A stretch of DNA of 64,000 nt from Corticibacter populi (lineage in GTDB: Bacteria; Pseudomonadota; Gammaproteobacteria; Burkholderiales; Burkholderiaceae_C), in assembly GCF_004217315.1 (NCBI RefSeq), contig NZ_SGWR01000005.1, positions 1 to 64,000 on the forward strand, given 5' to 3'. The translations under genes were made by a program, and so were the position numbers. The first letter of the stretch is position 1. Each line of letters opens with the position of its first letter. The notes beneath the pieces were generated by a model. It did not search any database. It was not told the origin of the DNA and saw only the letters and a program-made list of their open reading frames with translations. This document shows positions 19,819 through 29,363 of the stretch, in pieces.

Positions 19819-21180
19819 TCAGTGGTTCACCAGCACCGCGGCGGCCGTCTTGTGGCTGGCCGTGTCCACCAGAATCAGCGCACCGAGCGAGCGCGACTGG
19901 CCGAAAGGCGCTGCCGGGATGGCCTCTTGCAGTACCAGTTCGACAGTTCCCAGCGCATTGGGCTCCAGCGTCTCGGCAGCCTCGCGTTCGAGCGTGTGGA
20001 TGTTCAGGCGTTGCACGATGCGGCGGATCTTGGCCTTGACCCAGCGATGGCCGTGCAGAGCCCAATAGACGCGGCCGAGGGCGGCTGGCTCGTCGTCCAT
20101 CCAGGCGATGGTGGCAGTGATCTCGCGCCGGCCCGGCCAGGCGTGTGCCGGTGCGGCCAGGGTGTCGAAATCGTCGAAGTCATCGTCGGCGCCGGTCGTG
20201 GCCGCAGGTGCCTCGGCGGCCAGCAGCCAGTCGCCGCGCGAGATGTCGAGCTCGCGGTCGAGCGCTACGCCGGCACTCGTGCCGGCATGCAGGCCGGTGG
20301 CGCCGACGGGCTGGCGGGCATGGTCCAGCACCTCGACGACGCGGGCGGCCTGGCCGCTCGGGAAGACGCGCACTTCCTGGCCGGCCTGCAGCCGGCCAGT
20401 GGCGACGCGCCCCCAGAAGATGCGGCGGCTTTTGCTGGTGTCGGCGGACGAGGAGAACTTCTCCACCCATTGCACCGGCAGTGCCAGCGGCAGCGTGGTG
20501 TCGGCCGGCGTGGTGGGCAGCGCCTCGAGCAGCGGCAGCAGGGCCGGGCCATCGTAGCCGGCAAAGCCAGGCTCGGTGTCGACCACGTTGTAGCCCTTGA
20601 GCGCCGAGATCGGCACGATGGCGGTGGGTTGCAGCCCCTCCGCATCAGTGAAGCGTTGCAAGGCCGCACGGATGTTGGCGAAGGCCTGGGCCGGATCGGC
20701 CACGGCATCGAGCTTGTTGACGGCAAAGATCAGCGAGGGCACGCGCAGCAGGTGTGCGAGCAGGCTGTGGCGCTTGGTTTGCGGCAGCAGCTGCAGCGCG
20801 GGGTTCTGCCAGTCGAGCTTGGTGGCATCGATCAGCACCACCGCGGCATCGGCGTTGCTGGCGGCGGTGACCATGTTGCGGGTGTACTGCTCGTGACCGG
20901 GGGCGTCGCCGATGATGAACTTGCGCGCGGCGGTCGAGAAGTAGCGCCAGGCGACGTCGATGGTGATGCCTTGTTCGCGTTCGGCGGCCAGGCCGTCAGT
21001 GAGTTGCGCGAGGTCGATCTCTTCCTTGCTCGCTGCGCTGTGGCGCGTGATGCCGGCGAGCTGGTCCTGCAGCACGCTCTTGCTGTCCACCAGCAGGCGG
21101 CCGATCAGGGTGCTCTTGCCATCATCGACGCTGCCGCAGGTGATGAAGCGCAAAGCGGCTTTTGGTTGGTCAGTGCTCAT
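19819..21180 (-). CDS. cysN: Sulfate adenylyltransferase subunit 1 (GTPase)
   Basis: A 453-residue GTPase subunit of ATP sulfurylase that drives APS synthesis by CysD. The P-loop GSVDDGKSTLIGRLL, DAPGHEQYTRNM and NKLD motifs are intact, followed by EF-Tu-like beta-barrel domains. It has no fused CysC (APS kinase) domain: the protein ends soon after SHKTAAAVLVNH. The start MSTDQPKAALRF at 21180 matches the family; longer in-frame sequence runs into the end of cysD. Third gene of the cysI-DUF934-cysD-cysN block. Confidence 0.95.
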   Translation of the reverse strand: MSTDQPKAALRFITCGSVDDGKSTLIGRLLVDSKSVLQDQLAGITRHSAASKEEIDLAQLTDGLAAEREQGITIDVAWRYFSTAARKFIIGDAPGHEQYTRNMVTAASNADAAVVLIDATKLDWQNPALQLLPQTKRHSLLAHLLRVPSLIFAVNKLDAVADPAQAFANIRAALQRFTDAEGLQPTAIVPISALKGYNVVDTEPGFAGYDGPALLPLLEALPTTPADTTLPLALPVQWVEKFSSSADTSKSRRIFWGRVATGRLQAGQEVRVFPSGQAARVVEVLDHARQPVGATGLHAGTSAGVALDRELDISRGDWLLAAEAPAATTGADDDFDDFDTLAAPAHAWPGRREITATIAWMDDEPAALGRVYWALHGHRWVKAKIRRIVQRLNIHTLEREAAETLEPNALGTVELVLQEAIPAAPFGQSRSLGALILVDTASHKTAAAVLVNH

Positions 21181-21233
21181 GTCATTCGTTGAGTGTTCGG
21201 GGCGCGGATTGCCGCGTGTGCCGCAGTGCTGGT

Positions 21234-22187
21234 TCAGAAATACCCATCCCGCTTGCGCTTTTCCATCGAGGCGTCGGAGGTCTTGTCGTCCATGCGGGTG
21301 GCACCGCGCTCGCTGACGCTGACGGTGAGGGTCTCGGCGACGATGTCGGCGGCACTGGCGGCGCTGCTGGCCACCGGGCAGGTGCAGGTGATGTCGCCGA
21401 CAGTGCGAAAGCGCACCTCGCGTTCGACCACGGCCTCGCCCGTCTGCGGCGGCGTCAGTGGCGTGACGGGCACCAGCAGGCCCTTGCGCTCGACCACCGG
21501 GCGGCGGTGCGCGTAGTAGAGGCTGGGCAGTTCGATGGCCTCGCGGTCGATGTATTGCCACACGTCCAGCTCGGTCCAGTTGCTGATGGGGAACACGCGG
21601 AAGTGCTCGCCTGGCGCCAGGCGGGTGTTGAAGAGCGTCCACAATTCCGGGCGCTGCGCCTTGGGCTGCCACTGGCCGAAGCTGTCGCGGTGGCTGAAGA
21701 TGCGCTCCTTGGCGCGGGCCTTCTCCTCGTCGCGGCGGGCGCCGCCGATCAGCGCGTCGAAGCGGAATTCCTCGATGGCTTCGAGCAGCGTGACCGACTG
21801 GTGGGCGTTGCGGCTTTCACCAGGGTGCGCCAGGCGCACGGTGCCGCGCGCCATCGAGTCCTCGACGCTGCGCACGATCAGCTCGGCGCCCAGCTCCCTG
21901 GCGCGGCGGTCGCGGAACTCGGTGACTTCGGGGAAGTTGTGGCCGGTGTCGATCATCAGCAGCGGGTAGGGAATGCGGCCGCTACTGGATGGGCTGCTTT
22001 TGCCTCCGAAAGCCTTCTCGGCGCACTTGAGCATGACCAGCGAGTCCTTGCCGCCGGAGAACAGCAGCGTGGGCCGCTCGAAGCTGGCAGCGACTTCGCG
22101 CAGGATGAAGATGGTCTCTTCCTCCAGCGCATCAAGGTGGGTGTTGGAGAGCTGGTTCAGCAGCGGGGCTTCGGCAACGGTGTTCAT
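21234..22187 (-). CDS. cysD: Sulfate adenylyltransferase subunit 2
   Basis: A 317-residue subunit that adenylates sulfate to APS. The PP-loop SGGKDSLVML lies near residue 45, with IDTGHNFPEVTEFRD and GGARRDEEKARAKER downstream, and the conserved end EKRKRDGYF. A short Ser/Gly insertion (GGKSSPSSSGR) precedes the second motif. It lies 53 bases upstream of cysN and 45 bases after the DUF934 gene. Confidence 0.96.
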   Translation of the reverse strand: MNTVAEAPLLNQLSNTHLDALEEETIFILREVAASFERPTLLFSGGKDSLVMLKCAEKAFGGKSSPSSSGRIPYPLLMIDTGHNFPEVTEFRDRRARELGAELIVRSVEDSMARGTVRLAHPGESRNAHQSVTLLEAIEEFRFDALIGGARRDEEKARAKERIFSHRDSFGQWQPKAQRPELWTLFNTRLAPGEHFRVFPISNWTELDVWQYIDREAIELPSLYYAHRRPVVERKGLLVPVTPLTPPQTGEAVVEREVRFRTVGDITCTCPVASSAASAADIVAETLTVSVSERGATRMDDKTSDASMEKRKRDGYF

Positions 22188-22232
22188 GGGCGGCTTCTTC
22201 TTTCTTCTCGGGCCTGGGGCTTCTCGGACGTC

Positions 22233-22631
22233 TCAGGCGCCTGCGCGCTCGGCGAAGTGCGGCTTGGCATGGATCGCATCGGCTTGGTAGAAACCGTGCG
22301 CAAAGCGGTCGAGCTGACGCTGGGCATCGGCCGGGTCCACACCTTCCTTGAGCACGGCGGTGGAGAAGCCGCTGCGCTGCATTTGCAGCAATTGGTCGAT
22401 CAGCACGTCGCCGGTGGCGCGGATGTCGCCGGTGAAGCGGCGGCGGCGGCGCAGCAGGTAGGCTTGGCTGAAGGCTCGGCCATCGGTGAAAGCGGGGAAA
22501 TCCAGGTCGATGCGGGTGACGCCGTCGAGCGGCACGGTCAGCGCGTCGGCGTCATTGGGCAGCGCCAGGATGCTGGTATCGCCCTCGGCGGGCGGCTGGT
22601 GCTGGTCGTGGGTGAGAACGTGGAAACTCAT
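22233..22631 (-). CDS. DUF934 family protein of the sulfate assimilation operon
   Basis: A 132-residue protein of the DUF934 type, almost always encoded after cysI in proteobacteria. Recognisable features are DGRAFSQAYLLRRR, a central ATGDVLIDQL and the C-terminal FYQAD segment. Biochemical role unknown, presumed to assist sulfite reduction. The start MSFHVLTHDQ at 22631 gives the usual length. In most relatives the next gene is cysH; here cysD follows directly after 45 bases. Confidence 0.85.
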   Translation of the reverse strand: MSFHVLTHDQHQPPAEGDTSILALPNDADALTVPLDGVTRIDLDFPAFTDGRAFSQAYLLRRRRRFTGDIRATGDVLIDQLLQMQRSGFSTAVLKEGVDPADAQRQLDRFAHGFYQADAIHAKPHFAERAGA

Positions 22632-22674
22632 GACGGGTTCGATTCGGTGGGGCAAGGGGGCGGTCTTTTGGCCT

Positions 22675-24471
22675 TCAGCCTTCCGCTTCTGCGGTCTCGG
22701 CCTCGGGCGCCGGGTGGCGCGCGGCGGCACCGGCTTTCTTGAACGGGTCGATGCCCACGCGGCGCACGGTGTCGATGAAGTGCTCGCCACGCTCGCGCAG
22801 ATCGCGGTAGGTGGTCAGCAAGGCCTCGATGACGTCCGGCACCTCACCCGCCGAGAACGACGGGCCGATCACCTTGCCGGCCTGCGCCGGACCCGAGAGG
22901 GTCGAGCCGTCCGAGCCACCGACGGTGATCTGGTACCACTCCTTGCCGTCCTTGTCGACGCCGAGGATGCCGATGTTGCCGGTGTGGTGGTGGCCGCAGG
23001 AGTTGATGCAGCCGCTGATGTGCAGGTCGATGTCGCCGATGTCGTCGAGCTCGTCGAGGTCCTGGTAGCGCTCGGTGATGGTCGCGGCGATCGGCAGCGA
23101 GCGGGCATTGGCCAGCGCGCACAGGTCACCACCGGGGCAGGCGATCATGTCGGTCAGCAGGTCGACGTTGGTGCTGGCCAGGCCCAGTTGCTTGGCTCTT
23201 TCCCACAGCGCGTGCAGTTGCGAGGCATGCACCCAGGGCAGCACGACGTTCTGGTCGTGCGTGACGCGTGCCTCGCCGGCCGAGAACTGGTCGACCAGAT
23301 CGGCCAGCGCGTCGAGCTGGTCGGCCGAGGCGTCGCCCGGTGCCTGGCCGACGCGCTTGAACGACAGCGTCACGGCACGCAGTGCCGGGATGCGGTGCGG
23401 GTGCACGTTGCGCCCCAGCCAGCGGGCGAAGGTGGGTTCGGCCGCAGCCTGTTGCGCCAGCAGCTGCTCGGCGTCCGCACCGTTCAAAGCCGGGTAGTGG
23501 CTCAGGTCGGGATCGGTGAAGCAGGCCTTGACGCGCTCCAGCTCGGCATCGGGCACGGTGTGCGGGCCGCCGTCGACTTCGACGATCTGGCGGAATTCCT
23601 CTTCCACGTCGTCGATGTACTTCTGGCCCTCGGCCTTGACCAGAATCTTGATGCGCGCCTTGTACTTGTTGTCGCGCCGGCCATGCTCGTTGTAGACGCG
23701 CACGATGGCCTCGATGTAGTTCATGATCTGGTTCCACGGTAGGAACTCGCGGATCGGCGTGCCGATCACCGGCGTGCGGCCCATGCCGCCGCCGACGAAG
23801 ACCTTGAAGCCGATCTCGCCGGCCTCGTTCCTGACCAGGTGCAGGCCCACGTCATGCCAGCCGGTGGCGGCGCGGTCTTCCTGGGCACCGCTGATGGCGA
23901 TCTTGAACTTGCGCGGCAGGAAGGCGAACTCCGGGTGCAGCGTGGTCCACTGGCGCAGTATCTCGGCATACGGGCGTGGATCGATGATCTCGTCGATCGC
24001 CACGCCGGCCAGCGCGTCGGTGGTGGTGTTGCGGATGCAGTTGCCGCTGGTCTGGATGCCGTGCATGCTGACGGATGCCAGCAGGTCCATCACATCGGCG
24101 GCTTTGGACAGCGGAATCCAGTTGAACTGCACATTGGTGCGGGTGGTGAAGTGGGCGTAGTGCGTGGGCAGGTAAGTGGTGCCCATGGCGCCCTGGATAT
24201 CCAGCGCCTGGCGGTAGGCCTCGGCCTCGGGCTCGTCGTACTCGCGCGCGATCCGGGCCAGCACGCGCAACTGGGGCGCGGAGATCTCGCCATAGGGCAC
24301 GGCCACGCGCAACATCGGCGCGTAGCGCTGCACGTACCAGCCGTTCTGCAGGCGCAGCGGGCGGAACTCGTCCTCGCTGATCTTGCCGGTCTGCCAGCGC
24401 TCGAGCTGGTCGCGGAACTGCTCCGAGCGCTTGCGCACGAAATCCTGGTCGAAATCGGTGTATTGGTACAT
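22675..24471 (-). CDS. cysI: Sulfite reductase haemoprotein beta subunit
   Basis: A 598-residue enzyme reducing sulfite to sulfide with a sirohaem and a 4Fe-4S cluster. The cluster cysteines are in ACPGGDLCAL and SGCINSCGHHHTG, and the ferredoxin-like repeats (HYAHFTTRTNVQFNW) are present. The start MYQYTDFDQDFV is the family standard. No cysJ flavoprotein is encoded nearby, so electrons must come from another donor; fdxA and a ferredoxin reductase are downstream on the same strand. A strong palindrome lies about 140 bases upstream of the start. Confidence 0.95.
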   Translation of the reverse strand: MYQYTDFDQDFVRKRSEQFRDQLERWQTGKISEDEFRPLRLQNGWYVQRYAPMLRVAVPYGEISAPQLRVLARIAREYDEPEAEAYRQALDIQGAMGTTYLPTHYAHFTTRTNVQFNWIPLSKAADVMDLLASVSMHGIQTSGNCIRNTTTDALAGVAIDEIIDPRPYAEILRQWTTLHPEFAFLPRKFKIAISGAQEDRAATGWHDVGLHLVRNEAGEIGFKVFVGGGMGRTPVIGTPIREFLPWNQIMNYIEAIVRVYNEHGRRDNKYKARIKILVKAEGQKYIDDVEEEFRQIVEVDGGPHTVPDAELERVKACFTDPDLSHYPALNGADAEQLLAQQAAAEPTFARWLGRNVHPHRIPALRAVTLSFKRVGQAPGDASADQLDALADLVDQFSAGEARVTHDQNVVLPWVHASQLHALWERAKQLGLASTNVDLLTDMIACPGGDLCALANARSLPIAATITERYQDLDELDDIGDIDLHISGCINSCGHHHTGNIGILGVDKDGKEWYQITVGGSDGSTLSGPAQAGKVIGPSFSAGEVPDVIEALLTTYRDLRERGEHFIDTVRRVGIDPFKKAGAAARHPAPEAETAEAEG

Positions 24472-24774
24472 GGGGATTCTGTTATCTCTGGGCCTTGGCC
24501 GTCCTGTCGCACCGGGGCGCAGGGCCAAAGGTGGCATCTTCCGCTGTTGAGGGCGCTACTGTAGCCTTGGCGCGTCGGATTTCAAACGAATGAATACTCA
24601 CGCATGTATAACCAAATGGTTATAAAGAACAATGCATGTGGGTAGAACGAGCCGCGAACTGGCCCGGTGGGCGGCGCCGGTCACGGCGCCGTCCTGCTCC
24701 TGCTGTCTTTGGGCGGCGGACGCCTATTTTGACGCAAGCCGACACCATCCGCTGCCGTGCATCCAGAGTGCAGC
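24472..24774. other. Intergenic region upstream of cysI
   Basis: About 300 bases between the cysI start and the dgt stop, both on the minus strand. It is clearly more AT-rich around 24580-24640, where the LysR-type palindrome lies. I see no coding potential; it should hold the cys promoter and the dgt transcript end. Confidence 0.6.
24607..24624. promoter_or_regulatory. Palindrome, possible CysB/LysR-type operator
   Basis: TATAACCA (24607-24614) and TGGTTATA (24617-24624) form a perfect 8-base inverted repeat with a two-base centre, in an otherwise plain intergenic region. LysR-type regulators bind such sites and CysB is the usual activator of sulfur genes, so a CysB-like operator for the cysI operon is the best guess. 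Confidence 0.5.
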
Positions 24775-26139
24775 TCAGTGGGCCGGAAAGGCGCCGATGC
24801 CGGGCATGAACAGGCGGCCATAGCCGAGCGTGGCCTCGCGGTCCGTCATGCTGGCGAGGTGGTCGCAGACCGTGCGCTCCAGCGCTGCGCCCTGTTCCAG
24901 CAGTTGCTGGCAGTCAAGCGGCAGCAGCCGGCGGGGATTCTCCAGCAGCACCTCGAAGAGGCGCATAAGCATGTGCTGGCCTTTGTATTCCAGTTCCTGC
25001 ACTTGCTGCCGCAGGATCACGTACTGCATCACGAAATCCTTGAGCAGCGCCAGAAAGCCCTGCACGCCCGGTGCCATGACGGCCTGCAGGTCCAGCAGCG
25101 GTGCCTCGAAGCGGTGCTGGGGTTCGATGCGGATATGCCGCACCAGAAAGCCCACGATCCTGCTGATGGCGTGCTTGCGCGGCTTCTCGCCATCCCCAAA
25201 GAGCTGGGCGCTGGCAAACGTCAGCAATTCGCCGAACTGCTGCGCCTGCTCGGGCGTGTCCCAGCGCAGGGCGTCGGCACGTGCAACCACGTTGGCCTGC
25301 CACTGCGCGGCGGTGACCAGGCGCAGCGCGATGGCGTCCTCCAGGTCGTGCACGCCGTAGGCGATGTCGTCGGCCAGTTCCATGATGGACGTATCGAAAG
25401 CCTTGTGGCGGGTGCGGGCATGGCGGCCTGGCGTCGCCGGGGCGTCGATGGCGGTGAAGCGCTGCCGGTCCCCCGAAGAGAACGGCGCCAGGATCCAGGC
25501 CAGCACATCGGCTTCGTCGTCGTGGATGCACTTGGGCGGCTTGCAGGCCTGCCGGGGAATACCGCTGCCTGGCGCGGGCGCCTGCCAGCCCGCATCCGGC
25601 TGCGGGTAATGCGCCACGCGGTGGTGCGGCGCGGGGTACTTGAGCAGGCCCAGCAGGGTGCGGCGCGTCAGGTCCAGCCCATGCGCTTCGGAGTATTCGC
25701 CCAGCCGGGTGGCGATGCGCAGCGTCTGGCCGTTGCCCTCGAAGCCGCCATGGTCCTTCATGAAGGTATTGAGCGCGCCCTCGCCGCCATGGCCGAAGGG
25801 CGGGTGGCCCAGATCGTGGGCCAGGCAGATGGCCTCGATCAGCATCGGCGAGGGAATGCAGGCCCTGTACTCGGCCGGTTGCGTTGCCGCCAACTGCGCG
25901 CAGATGCCGGAACCCAGTTGCGCGACTTCCAGCGAGTGGGTCAGGCGGGTGCGGTAGAAATCGCTCTCGCCGGGCTTGAGTACCTGGGTTTTCGACTGCA
26001 GGCGCCGGAACGCGGCGCTGTGGATGATGCGGGCGCGGTCGCGCTGGTACTGGGCGTCGGGGGCACCGGAATTGAAATCGGCACCGACATAGGGTTCGTC
26101 GCTCTGGCGCTTGCGTTCGATCCAGGTGGAGGAGGACAT
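24775..26139 (-). CDS. dgt: Deoxyguanosinetriphosphate triphosphohydrolase-like protein
   Basis: A 454-residue HD-domain enzyme that hydrolyses dNTPs to deoxynucleoside and triphosphate. The metal-binding HD residues are in RLTHSLEVAQ, CLAHDLGHPPFGHGG and ELADDIAYGVHDLEDA. The chosen start (MSSSTWIERKRQSDEP, 26139) resembles other family members; in-frame sequence upstream is unlike the family. It is divergent from the DUF2946-type gene across 161 bases. Confidence 0.88.
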   Translation of the reverse strand: MSSSTWIERKRQSDEPYVGADFNSGAPDAQYQRDRARIIHSAAFRRLQSKTQVLKPGESDFYRTRLTHSLEVAQLGSGICAQLAATQPAEYRACIPSPMLIEAICLAHDLGHPPFGHGGEGALNTFMKDHGGFEGNGQTLRIATRLGEYSEAHGLDLTRRTLLGLLKYPAPHHRVAHYPQPDAGWQAPAPGSGIPRQACKPPKCIHDDEADVLAWILAPFSSGDRQRFTAIDAPATPGRHARTRHKAFDTSIMELADDIAYGVHDLEDAIALRLVTAAQWQANVVARADALRWDTPEQAQQFGELLTFASAQLFGDGEKPRKHAISRIVGFLVRHIRIEPQHRFEAPLLDLQAVMAPGVQGFLALLKDFVMQYVILRQQVQELEYKGQHMLMRLFEVLLENPRRLLPLDCQQLLEQGAALERTVCDHLASMTDREATLGYGRLFMPGIGAFPAH

Positions 26140-26300
26140 GGGCTTGCTGTGGAGATGGTTTGGATGGCCAATGTACCGCAGAGACGGTGGCCGCGTTTTG
26201 GTGCTGCCAGTGCTGGCGGTACTGTGCCGGTACTGCCGGTGCACGGCCCCGGACGATCACGACATGCCCGCATGGCAGGCGTCTGCGGCACAATGCGGGC

Positions 26301-26849
26301 ATGGATGACATCGTCAAGCAAGCCATGGCCAAGTGGCCGAACGTGCCGGCCTGCCGCGGCTGGCTGGGGCTCGATGCGCGTGGGCACTGGTTCATGCGCG
26401 ACGATGCCACGCAGCAGCGCGGGCCGTTCCCGCAAAGCAAAGGTGCCGAGCTGCAGCACGAGGGCCTGGTCGCCTTCATCGGGCGCAACTATGCCTGTGA
26501 TGCCGATGGCTGCTGGTATTTCCAGAACGGCCCGCAGCGCGTCTATGTCGAACTGGAATCGGCGCCCTGGGTGTTGCGCGTCGATGAGGCCGGGGAGGTC
26601 AGCACCCACACCGGTCTGCCGGTGCAGTGCCAGGGCTGCCATGAGGACGAGGCGGGCCGCATCTATATGGAGACCCAGCGCGGCCTGGGACTGGTGCACA
26701 GCATGGACATGCTGTTCTTCGCCAATGCGCTGGAGCGGCAGCCCGCCTGGCAGCCCCTGCCGGCGCGCTGGGCCGATCTGCCGGGGCGTTTCGGTTTCGT
26801 GCGCAGTCTGCAGCGGGCTGCCGGCGAGGGACGACATGCCGGGCCTTGA
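26301..26849 (+). CDS. DUF2946-type conserved protein
   Basis: A 182-residue soluble protein that I recognise as a betaproteobacterial family annotated, from memory, as DUF2946. Typical features are MDDIVKQAMAKWPNVPAC, the YACDADGCWYFQNGPQRVYVELE region (split here) and a cysteine pair in CQGC. No signal peptide or membrane segment. Function unknown. The family often lies near coaD and a ferredoxin gene; the ferredoxin is present 245 bases downstream but coaD is not seen. Confidence 0.65.
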   Translation: MDDIVKQAMAKWPNVPACRGWLGLDARGHWFMRDDATQQRGPFPQSKGAELQHEGLVAFIGRNYACDADGCWYFQNGPQRVYVELESAPWVLRVDEAGEVSTHTGLPVQCQGCHEDEAGRIYMETQRGLGLVHSMDMLFFANALERQPAWQPLPARWADLPGRFGFVRSLQRAAGEGRHAGP

Positions 26850-27055
26850 TGTGGCCTGCGCAGCCGGGTATGGTCTGTACCTTGATGATGTGCCGCAGCG
26901 CTTGTGAGCCGCTGTCGATGGCTTGCACCACAAAACCCATGCGCGGTGGCAGGACTGGTCGCAGCGCGTATGCTTGGGGCCTCTCCGGCGCCATGGTGTG
27001 CCCGGGCAAGACCCCGTTTAAAACCCGTTTTTCCAGAATCCCCGTTTCCCGATGA

Positions 27056-27370
<315 letters not shown>

Positions 27371-27425
27371 CGCGGTTTTTCCCTTGGTCCGCGTGCCGTG
27401 CGGTGCCGTGGCGGTACATGGGGAG

Positions 27426-29258
27426 TCAGCGCGCCCCGTTGCCTCCCTCTGCTTTCGGAGCAGGTGGTGGTGCATCGGCCGATTCGCTTGTCCTGGGTGC
27501 GGCGGTTGGCGGTGCGTCACCAGAAGCCGCCGGCGGCAAGGCGGCATCGGGCGCAGCCGGCAGGCCGCTGCCCGCCCGCGTCTCGGCTGCGCTGGCGGCC
27601 TTGCGTTCGGCCACTTTCTTCTTGCGCAGCCGCGTCGGCGCCAGCACCCCGGTGGGCTCAAGCACCGGGTAGGCGACGGCGCACAGCATCGAGTTGACGC
27701 GGCGCAGGTCGCTGATGAGGTCGATGTGCAGCGAGCTGGTTTCCATGCTGCGCGGGGTCTGGTTGGAGAGGCGCTGCAGGTGCGAGGCGGCGTATTGGCG
27801 TTCGAGATCGCGAAAACGCGCCTTCTCCTCGAGCAGCCGTCGCGCGTCGCGCACATTGCCGTTGAGGAACACGCTCATGGCCAGCTGCATGTTGGCCACC
27901 AGCATGGTATGCATGGCGCGGATTTCCTGCATGCCGGCCTCGGAGAATTGCAGGCCCCGGCGGATCTTCTTGTCCTCCACATCCTGCAGCACGCGCTCGA
28001 TGACGTCGGCGATCTGCTCCATGTTGATGGTGAAGTCCATGATGTCGGTCCAGCGCTTGCTTTCGTCGGCATCAAGCTCGGCGCGGGAGATGCGTGTCAT
28101 GTAGTACTTGATGGCCGAGTGCAGGCTGTCGACGGTGTCATCGAGTTCCTGCAATTCGTGCGCGAGGCGCTGGTCGTTGTTCTGGATGACGGCCAGCAGA
28201 CCGCGCAGCATGGTCTCGACCACGTCGGCCTGGTGCAGGGCCTCGCGCGCGGCCGCGGAGATCGCCAGCGACGGCGTGGCCAGTGCCGAGGCGTCCAGGT
28301 GCAGCGGACGCAGCAGCGGCGACTCGGTACTCTCCTCATCGGGCAGCAGGCGCTGGACCAGGCGCGCCACCGAGCCGCACAGGCCGATGCAGACCAGCAC
28401 GGTGGCGAGGTTGAAGGCCAGGTGGAACAGCACCACCTGAGCGATGCGATCGTCGATGTGCGGCACCGCGTATTGCAGCCAGACGCCGATCAGCGGCGCC
28501 ATCAGGCACACCCCGATGAGCTTGAAAACGAGGTTGCCCAGTGGCACTTGGCGCGTGGCGATGCTGGACTTGAGCGTGGTGAGCACCGCCAGGATGCCGC
28601 TGCCCAGGTTGGCGCCCACCACCAGCCCCAGCGCCACTTCGAGCGGAATGCCGCCCGAGCCCGCCAGCGTGGCCGTCAGCAGCACGGTCGCCAGGCTGCT
28701 GTAGGAGAGCACGGCCAGCGCCGCGCCCAGCGTGATCTCCAGCATCAGGTCGCTGCTGAGGGCCTCGAGCAGGCTGCGGATCACCTCCGACTGCGTCAGC
28801 GTGGTGGTGGTCTCGGTGATCAGCCGCAGCGACAGCAGCATCAGCCCCAGGCCGATCATGGTGCGTCCGAACCGGCCGGCATTGCTGTCCTGGCGCGAGA
28901 TGAACAGCACCACGCCCAGGAAGATCAGCAGCGGCGAGAGCCACGACAGGTCCAGCGAGAACACCACCGCCATCACGCTGGTGCCGATGTCGGCGCCCAG
29001 CATCACCGCCAGCGCCGCACTCAGGCCCATCAGCCCCTTGCCGACGAAGGAGGAAACGATCAGCGCGGTGGCCGTGCTCGACTGCACCAGCGCCGTCACG
29101 CCCAGGCCAGAGAGCATGGCCGTCAGGCGCGTGCGCACGCCGTGCGAGATGATCTGGCGCAGGTTGGCGCCAAACACCTGCAGGATGCCGGCACGCACCA
29201 GATGCGTGCCCCAGACCAGCAGGGCGATGGCGGCAAGCAGATTGAGAAGATGTTGCAT
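27426..29258 (-). CDS. Na/Pi cotransporter family protein with PhoU-like domain
   Basis: A 610-residue inner-membrane protein with two inverted Na_Pi_cotrans repeats. The QSST-type motif VQSSTATALIVSS in the first repeat and YSSLATVLLTATLAGSG in the second are visible, within about eight hydrophobic segments up to residue 320. A PhoU-like helical domain follows (about 345-540), then a disordered tail rich in Pro and Ala. Likely sodium-driven phosphate transport or its regulation. The start MQHLLNLLAAIALLVWG is the family norm; no Shine-Dalgarno is apparent. Confidence 0.88.
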   Translation of the reverse strand: MQHLLNLLAAIALLVWGTHLVRAGILQVFGANLRQIISHGVRTRLTAMLSGLGVTALVQSSTATALIVSSFVGKGLMGLSAALAVMLGADIGTSVMAVVFSLDLSWLSPLLIFLGVVLFISRQDSNAGRFGRTMIGLGLMLLSLRLITETTTTLTQSEVIRSLLEALSSDLMLEITLGAALAVLSYSSLATVLLTATLAGSGGIPLEVALGLVVGANLGSGILAVLTTLKSSIATRQVPLGNLVFKLIGVCLMAPLIGVWLQYAVPHIDDRIAQVVLFHLAFNLATVLVCIGLCGSVARLVQRLLPDEESTESPLLRPLHLDASALATPSLAISAAAREALHQADVVETMLRGLLAVIQNNDQRLAHELQELDDTVDSLHSAIKYYMTRISRAELDADESKRWTDIMDFTINMEQIADVIERVLQDVEDKKIRRGLQFSEAGMQEIRAMHTMLVANMQLAMSVFLNGNVRDARRLLEEKARFRDLERQYAASHLQRLSNQTPRSMETSSLHIDLISDLRRVNSMLCAVAYPVLEPTGVLAPTRLRKKKVAERKAASAAETRAGSGLPAAPDAALPPAASGDAPPTAAPRTSESADAPPPAPKAEGGNGAR

Positions 29259-29363
29259 AGGGAGGCCAAGGACTATACCCCTTGCGCGCGCGACCACGCT
29301 GCCGTTGCGGCATGATGTGCGCCACATCGATTCCATTTCGCCGTCTTTGACCGGAGCTGCGCC

